A DNA stretch of 64,000 nt from Anoplopoma fimbria. Lineage: Eukaryota > Chordata > Actinopteri > Perciformes > Anoplopomatidae. Shown one piece after another: positions 10,861 to 23,821 of the stretch. Both the position numbers and the translations under genes were made by a program. Within the stretch, counting starts at the first letter, position 1. Each line of letters starts with the position of its first letter. The stretch spans positions 28,640,947-28,704,946 of the forward strand of contig NC_072450.1 of assembly GCF_027596085.1 (NCBI RefSeq). The letters run 5' to 3'. Under the pieces are notes generated by a model that ran no database searches, was not told where the DNA came from, and saw nothing but the letters and a program-made list of their open reading frames with translations.

Positions 10861-11850
10861 TGTCATTTAGGTTGGAATGGATGTAGGTGTGGTACACGGG
10901 GGACGACCAGCGGCCGAGGGTCTTGATGACGTGGTCGGGGATTCCTTGGCTTGAGGAGGTGGAGGCGGTCCCCGATGAGGAATGAGTGGCCTGAGTAATG
11001 TTCCGGGTGTATACCGGATTTATGGAGGATTTGGTGGAAGTGGTGGTGAAACCAGGTTCTTGTGGCCCCTTTGCCTGTCTCTGTGATGAAAAGCGGGTCC
11101 TGTGGAGAAGTTCCGCTGGCTAATCTTGCGCTTATGTAGTCGCATATGGGTTCGAATGGACTTAGGTATGAGTTTAGTCGAAAGATGTAGATGGGCTGGG
11201 GCGGACCAGACTGGTTGGTCTTGCTGCGTTTGAGGTGGTAGATGATGGTGTCCGGATGGTGGATGGAGATGTTGGACATGGTGGCGTGTTGCGATGGATG
11301 GTGGTCAGAGTTCTGAGCGGTGAATTCCGAGCAGCGCAGGAAGCCGTAGAAGGCCAGCAAGAACATGGACTCCAATGCTTTGTCCATGGAGGGAGATAGG
11401 TAGCCGGAACGGAGTGTTTGGATGCAGCGGGTAAGGAGGTCCGAGGTGAGGGGCAGACGTTTAGGCGTGGGGTGTGGTTCGGCTTTACGGAGACCTTTGA
11501 GTAACATGGTGATGTGTGAGTGGGACGCAGCTGGACAAGGAGTGCCTGAGGAAAGTTTGGCAAAGAAGTTGATTCCGCTTATGTAGACCCGTATAGTGGA
11601 AGGCTTGATCTTGAGGAGTGAATGGGCGAACGTGATGAAGTTCGTGAGGGTCAGGACGTCGAGTGAGGGGAATGGAAGGCCGAGGGAAGCGTGGAAGGCT
11701 TCAAAGCTATTCCATCCGGTGAGGTATGATGAGAGTGTTCTGGGGGCGACACTGTTGAGGATGGCGTCTTGGGAGGCAGAGATTAGGTGTTCTAGTAGCG
11801 GGGTCAGTTGAAGATGGTGGCTGAAAACGGTGGGACCGGAGTTGGCAGAG
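10861..11850 (-). pseudogene. Tyrosine recombinase of the Ngaro-like element, inactivated
   Basis: In DIRS/Ngaro elements a tyrosine recombinase integrates the circular DNA copy. The frame begins without an obvious ATG upstream of 11813, overlapping the end of the RT frame (which stops at 11804) in a different phase. It runs through an N-terminal helical core-binding region (about 11810-11510) into the catalytic domain. The block AFYGFLRCSEF (about 11350-11318) contains the likely first catalytic arginine. The HxxR box reads GHSFLIG, with leucine (codon 10979-10977) where the family has the second catalytic arginine. At the G-run 10973-10970 the frame shifts by one base, so the C-terminal box with the nucleophilic tyrosine (about 10900-10885) is in another phase. 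Both defects should abolish activity. The first long in-frame ATG is at 11507, too late for a full enzyme. Confidence 0.85.
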
Positions 11851-13729
11851 GGTCCGCGGCTGGCGCCAATCGTCTGAATTTCTGTAAAGAGAAACGAGAA
11901 AGTGAGTCGGCTATGGAGTTTTTGTGACCTGGGATGTGATAGGCTCGGATGATGAATTGTTGCTGGGCCAAAACCAAGGTGAGTCTACGCATGAACTGCA
12001 TTATGTCTAGACAATGTGACCGTCCTTTGTTGATGATGTCTACGACGGCGCTGTTGTCTGAATATAAAGCGATTGTCTTTTTGGACCATTCCCGGCCCCA
12101 AAGAATGGCTGCTATGACTACCGGATACATTTCAGAGATTGCCGAAGAAGGGGTGAGGGATGAGAATTCGTGCGGCCATTCGGCTGAGAACCATTTGCTG
12201 CCGTAGAAGCCGCCGAAGCCAATGGAGGGGGCTGCGTCTGTGAACAGCTGGATGTCTTCCGGCTTGGTGATGTGGTCATCGTAAAATAAAGAGATGCCGT
12301 TCCATGAGGAGAGGAACTGGTGCCACAGTTTTAGCTCCGTTTTGCATGCTTTGTCCAGGGAGGCGTGGCCATGGAGATTTGGGACAGAGGCGGCGACTGA
12401 AAGGAGGTGGGACAAGAAGGATCGACCTTGGGGGATGATGCGAATGGCGTAGTTGAGGTGGCCTAACAGTGAAAGGAGTTGGTGTTTGGTGCATTTGGGG
12501 GCCAGGAGGTAATTTGAAATGAGTAAGGAGATCCGATTGATTTTTTCGGTAGGTAGGGATGCTTGGAGTGACACTGAGTCGAGGGTGATGCCGAGGAATT
12601 CGAGGGAGGTGCTGGGGCCTACGGTTTTCTCTGGAGACAGAGGAACGCCGAGTTCCTTGAACGCTGAGGTTAAAGTGTTGAGGCCGTGTGCTGGGGGTGA
12701 GGAAGGTGGCGTGACGGTGAGGAAGTCATCTAAGAGGTGGATGACGTACGGAAGTTTATAGACGTTGATCAGGATCCAGCAGAGAGCTTCGGATAAGCAG
12801 TCGAAGATTTTTGGGCTGCTCTTGCACCCGAAGGTCAAGCGCACTGCAAAGTAATAAGAGCCTTTCCAATGGACGCCGAAAAGATGCCAGAATTCGGGGA
12901 GGATCGGAAGAACTTTGAAGGCGCTGATGATGTCTGCTTTAGCCAACCAGGCTCCTTGACCTGCGAGGCGAATGAGGGATGCGGCGTTGGTGATTGTGGT
13001 GTACTGCATGGAGTAGTCCGGGCTCGGGATTAGGCTATTGATGCTTGGGATGGAAGAGCCGTGGGGGGATGAGAGGTCTATTATAAGTCTCTTTTTTCCT
13101 GAGTATTTCCTAGTAGCTATGCCGATGGGGCTGATTCTGAATATGGGGAAAGGTGAGCTATGGAGAGGGCCGATCATGAAAGAGTCTTTGACTTCCTGAG
13201 CCAGGAGTTTGTCGACTATGTCGGGCTCGGAAATGGCGGATTTCAAATTATGGCATGTATAGGACTGCTCTGGTTTAACCTGCAAACCTGGGTGGAAGCC
13301 GTGTGTGAAACCTTGTATTAGGAAGCTGGTGAACTGGCGGTCTGGGTGGTTCTGTAAGGCGGAAGCTAGAGCTTGGACCTTGATTGGTGTATTGAGGTAC
13401 TTACAGAGGCTGTGCTTGGTGGGGTTGTGGGGACAGGTTGGTCTGGAGTGGGCACCTCCGCAGAAGGAGCAGGTGTGGAGGAAGCGGCAGCTAGAGGTGC
13501 TGCATCCTAAATCGTTGAAGTTGTTGCAGACCATTCTCCCGCCCTGGAAGAGGACTGGTCTGCCTCTCCTGTCTACCCCTTTGGGGAGAGGGCCGGTGGT
13601 TGTTGGCTGGTTGGTGGCTGGTTTTGGGATGATGGATGGTGGGGGAAATGATGGAGGCAGGCTGCGGTAACCGGTGGGGCTCCGTCTTCTAGGAGCGGCT
13701 GTGGAAGGCAGGGGGCTGTGAGGGTGCAT
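11804..13729 (-). CDS. Reverse transcriptase-RNase H of the Ngaro-like element, intact frame
   Basis: A 641-residue protein that would copy the element RNA into DNA. The N-terminal 50 residues are proline- and serine-rich. Residues 68-99 form a cysteine/histidine cluster, C68, C76, C81, H85 followed by C87, C90, H94, C99, suggesting two zinc fingers (CCCH-like and CCHC-like). The reverse transcriptase follows, with the first catalytic aspartate in KADIISAF (D266) and LLDD (D334, D335). RNase H has D498 in FTDAA, E533 in SEMYP, D558 in YSDNS and D608 in ADSLSRF, so a full acidic set is present. No stop or frameshift interrupts it, unlike the neighbouring recombinase. The start at 13729 is the first ATG of the frame. 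It overlaps the last part of the gag reading phase. Confidence 0.9.
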   Translation of the reverse strand: MHPHSPLPSTAAPRRRSPTGYRSLPPSFPPPSIIPKPATNQPTTTGPLPKGVDRRGRPVLFQGGRMVCNNFNDLGCSTSSCRFLHTCSFCGGAHSRPTCPHNPTKHSLCKYLNTPIKVQALASALQNHPDRQFTSFLIQGFTHGFHPGLQVKPEQSYTCHNLKSAISEPDIVDKLLAQEVKDSFMIGPLHSSPFPIFRISPIGIATRKYSGKKRLIIDLSSPHGSSIPSINSLIPSPDYSMQYTTITNAASLIRLAGQGAWLAKADIISAFKVLPILPEFWHLFGVHWKGSYYFAVRLTFGCKSSPKIFDCLSEALCWILINVYKLPYVIHLLDDFLTVTPPSSPPAHGLNTLTSAFKELGVPLSPEKTVGPSTSLEFLGITLDSVSLQASLPTEKINRISLLISNYLLAPKCTKHQLLSLLGHLNYAIRIIPQGRSFLSHLLSVAASVPNLHGHASLDKACKTELKLWHQFLSSWNGISLFYDDHITKPEDIQLFTDAAPSIGFGGFYGSKWFSAEWPHEFSSLTPSSAISEMYPVVIAAILWGREWSKKTIALYSDNSAVVDIINKGRSHCLDIMQFMRRLTLVLAQQQFIIRAYHIPGHKNSIADSLSRFSLQKFRRLAPAADPLPTPVPPFSATIFN

Positions 13730-13767
13730 GTGGTGGCTGGATGTGAAGGTGCGCCACAGGACTCACA
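13726..13767 (-). other. CCHC zinc knuckle in gag phase, beyond the gag stop
   Basis: In the same phase as the gag-like frame, 16 codons after its TAG at 13818-13816, the translation contains CESCGAPSHPATTC, a perfect C-x2-C-x4-H-x4-C knuckle. The phase then stays open to about 13577, overlapping the RT start. This suggests that the gag stop is a late nonsense mutation or that readthrough occurs. Confidence 0.6.
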
Positions 13768-13815
13768 GTTAAGGGAGGAGCGAGCTGCAAAGACTCTGCA
13801 ATATATGAGTGTATA

Positions 13816-14895
13816 CTAGTGTACCCCAGTAAGTTCCCTGGTTGAACTGCTGCACTCGAGCAGCGGCTTCGGATGTGAAAAAGGACAGTAAAAACCGTTG
13901 CCGCCGAACCTCAAGGCCAGGTCTAGGATTAACGACAAGTAGTCGTCCAGTGGCTCCAGGGAGGGGGAAGAGCAGAAAACAGGAGGAAAGAATAGGTTTT
14001 GGCCGGTTGCTCCGCTATGGGCCCCTGCTGTTGGAATTGTCTGAGCAGCTGAGGTAGCTGGATTCATGTAGGGCGGAGCAAAGTTGGCCAAGGTAGATGA
14101 TGCAGGAAAGGCAGGAGGGAGAGAAGAGGAAAGGATGTTGGGATGAAAGGATGCATGTGCATGGGTTGATAGTGTAGATTGGGGGAAAACAAGTGCAGAA
14201 TGTGATGTCTCTGGGGCAGAGAGGGTTTGCTGTGATACGACCTGGCCCTCTGGGGGGGCTGCTGTGGCTGACGGGGATTCCCCGGCCGCCGGATGCGTCG
14301 TGACGTCATCGGCGTAGCGGCTGACGCGGCGGCGGGAATCCGGAAGTGCTCTGGAGGTTTGCTGAGTATTGTTGTGTTGGGAGTCCGTGAAAAGTTTGAA
14401 AAGTTTTGCTTTCCTGTCGGACTTATTGAACGGGATGTTGCGCTGGGTGAGTACGTTCTTTAGACGGGAGATTGTCCACTTGGAGATGTGGGACATGTTG
14501 AGGCTGTTGGAGAGTCGGCGTGGTGAAGGAGGGTCGGGGTGGTTCGAGCGCCTGGATCTCGAGCGGATGGGAGAGCGGCTTCGGGGAGGGACGATGTCCC
14601 TCGCGCGCCGAAGTCGAGTTCTCCCCCTGGGGCTGATGGAAGGCGAGGGGCCGACGGCCTCGGAGTTGTCCGGGGATGAATGCCGGGAGCCACGAGGAAC
14701 GTGGATGGTGGAACGTAGCCGAGGTTGCTGGCGACGAAGGATGGTGGGAGAAGGTTGGAGCCTCGGGACTTCGGGGGTGAGCTTGTGTTCTTCGAACAGC
14801 TCGTTGTCGGAAGGGTTGAGGAAGAGTTCCTGGTCCATGGTGCTGGGTAAGCGGTTTTGGGTTCTTGTTGTGTTGTCTCGCGATTCTGACGTCAT
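13816..14895 (-). CDS. Gag-like ORF1 of the Ngaro-like element, with SAP-like motif
   Basis: A 359-codon first ORF in the position of gag in DIRS/Ngaro elements. The N-terminal 130 residues are rich in arginine, serine and proline (R/S blocks near 105-118), as expected for a nucleic-acid-binding protein. Residues about 137-170, beginning ISKWTISRLKNVL and ending with KAKLFKLF, resemble a SAP DNA-binding helix-turn-helix. The remainder is low-complexity serine/proline/alanine-rich. The frame stops at 13818-13816, shortly before a zinc knuckle in the same phase, so the present product may be truncated. The first ATG at 14895 gives the longest product; a second Met at residue 20 could also start it. 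Function is inferred from position and composition, not from strong similarity. Confidence 0.7.
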   Translation of the reverse strand: MTSESRDNTTRTQNRLPSTMDQELFLNPSDNELFEEHKLTPEVPRLQPSPTILRRQQPRLRSTIHVPRGSRHSSPDNSEAVGPSPSISPRGRTRLRRARDIVPPRSRSPIRSRSRRSNHPDPPSPRRLSNSLNMSHISKWTISRLKNVLTQRNIPFNKSDRKAKLFKLFTDSQHNNTQQTSRALPDSRRRVSRYADDVTTHPAAGESPSATAAPPEGQVVSQQTLSAPETSHSALVFPQSTLSTHAHASFHPNILSSSLPPAFPASSTLANFAPPYMNPATSAAQTIPTAGAHSGATGQNLFFPPVFCSSPSLEPLDDYLSLILDLALRFGGNGFYCPFSHPKPLLECSSSTRELTGVH

Positions 14896-14936
14896 GAGGA
14901 AACAGAGTCAAGGAGGAAGTGGATGGATTCGTCATG

Positions 14937-14944
14937 CTTAAATA
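14937..14944 (-). promoter_or_regulatory. Possible TATA-like box upstream of Ngaro ORF1
   Basis: TATTTAAG on the minus strand about 42 bp upstream of the ORF1 ATG. The spacing is plausible for a promoter with a very short leader, but there is no other support. Confidence 0.3.
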
Positions 14945-14950
14945 CTTTGT

Positions 14951-16268
14951 GCAGAGCCAATTAGGTGTTCAGGGCGTGGTCATTGTTCCCGAACTACGTT
15001 ATTTAAAACTTCATTTAATTTTTCTTCTTTGAAGCAGCCCTTTTTCCTTCTTCCTAAAATACTGTTACAAGTAAAGGTCTTGCTGTGCACAGAGTTGCTA
15101 TTGCCAGTGTTATATTATTCTTCAATATATTATATATATTGATTAATACTGATCCATTAACTTTTTTATGTCATCGAGGTCATATTGATGAGGAGCCAAA
15201 ACTATTTTACAAAGTTTTGGCTGGTTTCATTTACTGAGGAAAAATGTATTGTAGTTTAGAAGCTCATATCAAAATGTAAACACTAATTTAAAGTACAAGG
15301 ACCTTCCAATTGTACACAAGTACAGTACTTGAGTTTATGTACTTCATCAATTAATCCATTTGACAGAAAATGAATCAGCATCTATATTAATAATCTCTTA
15401 TATTCATACATTTTTAACCATTTGATGGTTTTAGTTTTTCAAACATAAATATTTGCTTATTTCCTTGTTAATATTGTACCAAATTTCATATATTTTCGAC
15501 AGGCAAGACATTTAAAAATGTCCCCGTGGACTTGTAGGACATGTGTCAATATTTTTGGATGTTTTAAAGGACAAACAGTTAGTTGAGAAATTATCAGTTT
15601 ATTAATTGATAATGAAAGGAATCCTCAATTGCAGTCCTAAATGCATGTGCAATTATTGTGTAATTTTTATATTTCTATTTTATACAAATCTGAACTGATC
15701 TCTGAGCAGTAAAATGATTGGTTCTCCGTCTTGTTAAATAATCACATTGGTCGTATCTTGGTCATTGATTATTCTTCTGAAAGCCGTACAGAGAGGCAGC
15801 AAGATTGCCACACCACCATCACCCACTACTATTACATCTAACTGTGTTACTCCATCTAACAGCATTAGCCCCGTGCTCTGCAGCACACAAGCTGCTTCCA
15901 ATAGCCCCAGTCCAGCAGTGCCATGTGACAATGGGAGAAAACAACAACTAATATCCAGCCAGCACAGTTGGTAATTAATCCTGGCTTGGCTTCCCTCGGC
16001 CAAGGAGTACAGCAAAAAGGGCTGGGAGGCAGGATCCCTTTGTTAAGCTTTGACCACACAAGTCACCTCACCGGCCCTCCCGAAGCGGGGAAACGCCAAC
16101 TTTGGAGTATTAAGAAAACCAATAGCCTTGTTGACATGAACACGGAGGCCTAACCCCCGCAGCCTCCTCATATGAAGCATTGATTTTTCTGTCCGGCCAC
16201 AGCACTAAACCCATTCATTCTCTACGGCCGAGACCGAGATTTGCGCGGAATGCGAGCGCCCTACACAC

Positions 16269-16270
<2 letters not shown>
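14951..16270. other. Noncoding DNA, right flank of the Ngaro-like element
   Basis: AT-rich to about 15720 with no recognisable feature. From about 15760 to 16190 the sequence is more balanced and of unique appearance. It includes a TAATTAATCC homeodomain-type site near 15973 and could be conserved, but I cannot test that here. Confidence 0.45.

Positions 16271-16350
<80 letters not shown>
16271..16350. repeat. (CA)n microsatellite, 40 units
   Basis: Pure CA dinucleotide array. Confidence 0.97.
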
Positions 16351-16353
<3 letters not shown>

Positions 16354-16478
16354 ACAACACACACAGGGGCCCTGGCTAAATTCTCCTTTCATCCTCTCAG
16401 TCATACCTTGGGGGGGGAAAGTTGAGGATTAAAGTCACCCCTCCTCCTCCGGGTTTCACCATCACTCCAGCACTGAAG

Positions 16479-16479
<1 letters not shown>

Positions 16480-16511
<32 letters not shown>
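16480..16511. repeat. (AC)n microsatellite, about 16 units
   Basis: Pure AC array, 129 bp after the preceding CA array. Confidence 0.95.
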
Positions 16512-16513
<2 letters not shown>

Positions 16514-19500
16514 GATACATGAGTAAACATGCAGAGACACACACAGTACCGCCTGCCCTGTGTTGAGAGGCCAAAGGGGAGGTGAGGTTAAATGTATTGG
16601 GGTGAAGCTGAGGCTGATCTTTGGGGATTCAGGTCACCGGGTTCACACCGTGGGACTCTCTGGCAGGGAGACAAACACAATGGTGCAGCCCACCGCAGGC
16701 AAGACACGTCCATATCGTTGCACAGACTGGTGCAGGTTCCACCGTTAGCCATCGGTCACCTCTGCGGTTTAGTGGGCAGTTGTTTTTTCTCGTTCCCTTG
16801 TTCTCTCCCTCTATTGTCTTATTTCTTGTAGTGAGGATTAAGTAGGTCTCTCCGCCTCTCCATCCCATCTCCAACTGCAGTAAAAACAGGCCAAGAACAG
16901 AAAGAGTTTGTGATCTTCTTCTAAGCCTGATTAACTAGCAGCACACAGACAACACAAACAAAAGGTTGGGACAGACAGTTGTAACTGACTTTATCTGAAT
17001 GTGTGATGCAATAAGAGAAATACATCAAATCAAAGTAAAAGGCTGGGATAGAGCAATAGAGGGTAGAAGAACTAGCATTTGCTCAATTAGCACGGGCACA
17101 TTTGTGAAAGCACAATGTCACAACTGCTCGGGTTGTGATATTGTGGCTCGATTCCCTCCAGGACACGCTGTGAGACATTCGGAGACATTAGCATAGGGTG
17201 AGCTAACGAAGAGGGAAGACGAAAGGAAAGGAAAAATTAAAGGAGCAGCATATTTTCAAAGGGTCGGTTGTACCCGATGTCATTAAACATTTATAGAAGT
17301 CTCCCCTCAGCGTGAAGAGCAGTTTGGTTTTAGGGAAGATGTGTTGCAGAACAAGTTGGGGGTGAGTGGGGGGGGGAGTCACACTTTTAATTTGTTTGCT
17401 TTCTCTCTGCCTTAATATCTTACAGATAACAGACACATAATTCTTCTCTGTAGTGTTTGGTCTAATTTGCTCTAGTAGTAAGAAAAAAAAAGGAATAAAG
17501 TAAGTTCACTAATTGAGCTGCTACAAGAACTGGAAACAGCCATCACCTGTAAATGACACAGTGGTCCATTTTGCAGAAAGAAATTCCAAGCATCCCGAAA
17601 TCCCATTAAGATGTAGTGAATGTGCACGCCTCTGCCCAGAAGAGTGAAGCTATTTCTAGAGCTATTCCAAAAGAAAAAACATCTGAAATACTTCTGCTAG
17701 TACACAAAGACCAAATAAGTTCTTTCTAGAATATTATTTACCCTTTTCTTTCATTTTATTATACTGTTATAAAGATAATACGTATTAATCAACATTTATT
17801 TTAAAGTGCCAGTGGGCTAATTTCCAACTGCAGTCCTTGAGTGACATTTTGAGAAATACAAACATAAGACAGTAAGACGCTGACATTGGAACCAAAGCAA
17901 CAAAGCTGCATGCACAAGACAAATCATGCAATGCAACAGGGAGGAGCAAAACATTGATGCCACAGTACTGCACAATCATCACATACACAGTTTACAAAGT
18001 GCATTGTACTCAACTTAGTTCTGTTGTCATTCAATCTGCCTTTGACAATGTCAGGATTCATAGCACGCACAAGAATGCAGCCGGCTTATAGGCTACCTTT
18101 AACTAAAGGTCTACGTTCCCATGAGCACACATACGCATTCTACTAAACAAGCCTGTGAGTGAGCACGAGAGACGATCCATTCATTTTTTTTGCACTAGCA
18201 TTACCGATACAAAAACACCATAAATATCGGAATAGCCTACCACACGCAAGCCACAACAGCCAGCTAAATAATACAATATGACCAGAAGTGTCTAAATATA
18301 GCTTTAGCCCCTGGGGATACAGACTTTTTGGAGGCCCTACCCTCCCTCTGCAATATACCACAGGAACAATTATTTCAGCACCCCACCTCAATGGACAGCG
18401 ACAAATGGTGAACTAAGTACCCTCCTAATCAGTAAACAGAATACGAAATAGGACTGTGTCGAATAACTCGAACTTCATTCATATCGTTGATATCCAGGAT
18501 TCTTAATCAACATTTGAATGTTGCGTAGCTTTTATTTGTAGAATTTGATTCTACTGATTGTTTCCAACTCCTGTGATCCAAACATTTCCAATAACACCAA
18601 TGCCCTGTGAAGCCCGAAAGTCAAAAAGGCTTTATGTAATCATTTCCAAATGTACATGTTTTTATCTAACAAAATATACTGCTTCAATTTATTGGTGTTA
18701 TGTCTTTCAGAAACATTCTCTGCTAATGTGGTCCACGTTGCTTTAAGAAAAAACTGATTAGGAAATAGTTCATCTCTGTAACAAATAAGTGTCAGAATCA
18801 GCCATAACTCTCTTTCAGCTGCACTGTGAACGGAGCCTTCAAAGCGATCTCCATTTCTCCTTAAACTGTATTTCCACCATTGATTACTTTGCTCTGGTTG
18901 TTGATCCAATTAATCCTCAGTTCTGTCCTCTCTGTTGTCTTTTCAGAGTGGCAGGTTGCCACAAAGCATAAGTCATTGTGTCCACGTCTTTGGCTTTTCC
19001 TTTAATGCTGAGCCAAAATCTCCCAGCACCAAATGAGTCCTGGATCCACATCGAACTTCAACTGATTCATGAAGATTCATGTTTCTTTGTGTTGGCCAAT
19101 GCACAAAATGTGCATATACACTTACACACAAGTAATCATAACAGTGTTTCCAGATCTCATCAACTAACTTGTTGTGATGTTATTATTACTGTCAGCAATA
19201 TAATATGAAAACAGACCCAAGTTGTAAATTGGATTTATCCCTTCAATGGACATTTTTTGGCAGAAATGGAATATAACATAAATAAGTATGATTAACTATG
19301 TTATTACCTGACAATTTTAATTGTTATATTTTACTTACATTGAAATGAGCTATTTATATCTTCATAGGGGGCGTGTCCTCTTAATGGTGTCCGCAGTGTT
19401 GCACTGCCATGTTTCTACAGTGGCCGAGAACGGACAAACCAAATACTGGCCATTCAAGTTTTTGTGTCAGCCACCAAGGTTCTCCTTTCGGCTTAGTTTC

Positions 19501-19736
19501 AGTGGGTTGCGGTCTGCAACCTCTCTGCAAGACGCTGCCAAACCCTTCAAACTTGCCCTTAGAAGTCCAAAACATGTCAAATTCCCAACTTTTTCGAGTC
19601 ATGATATTAACCCATTACTGAGTGCAATCAGTCACTGTTTCTTGTCAGATGTCATTCAGTTGAAGAGAGGCCATTCACTCCCTTATCCCGTACTTTCAGC
19701 TAAAGGTGTACATTCATGAAGGAGAGGATCACATAA
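16512..19736. other. Noncoding DNA, no gene recognised
   Basis: About 3.2 kb without a long array, recognised transposon or credible exon. Open frames are short and uncorrelated with any family I know. Confidence 0.55.
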
Positions 19737-19806
19737 AAAAAGGTGTGAAGTTGAAGGCAACGTGGACCACAAAGGGTCCACGTTGCCTTCAACTTCACAC
19801 CTTTTT
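19737..19806. repeat. Perfect 32-bp inverted repeat with a 6-nt loop
   Basis: The left arm 19737-19768 and right arm 19775-19806 are exact reverse complements over 32 bp, separated by ACAAAG. The arms include AAAAAGGTGTGAAGTTG and its complement. A transcript of either strand could fold into a hairpin without a mismatch. The exact pairing suggests a recent snap-back template switch or, less likely, a selected hairpin RNA. Confidence 0.97.

Positions 19807-23821
<4,015 letters not shown>

Larger units (their letters stand above)
10499..14950 (-). mobile_element. Ngaro/DIRS-type tyrosine-recombinase retrotransposon
   Basis: Read on the minus strand, the order is gag-like ORF (14895-13816), reverse transcriptase plus RNase H (13729-11804), then a tyrosine recombinase overlapping the RT end (about 11850-10861), and a 3' untranslated part with AATAAA at 10504-10499. 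RT-RNase H with a tyrosine recombinase instead of a DDE integrase defines the DIRS order. No methyltransferase domain lies between RNase H and the recombinase, which favours the Ngaro group over DIRS1-like elements. I saw no split direct repeats that would mark complete ends, so boundaries are approximate. The RT frame is intact, but the recombinase is damaged. Confidence 0.88.

Noticed and set aside
11174..11563. A 129-codon minus-strand frame overlapping the recombinase
   Set aside because: It is proline/threonine-rich, out of phase with the recombinase domain, and looks like a shadow frame.
14423..14935. A 170-codon minus-strand frame starting upstream of the Ngaro ORF1
   Set aside because: It is out of phase with the SAP-like and zinc-knuckle coding and has only low-complexity content.
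11949..14941. Plus-strand frames across the Ngaro-like element
   Set aside because: They oppose frames with clear RT, RNase H and ORF1 character and show no domain of their own.
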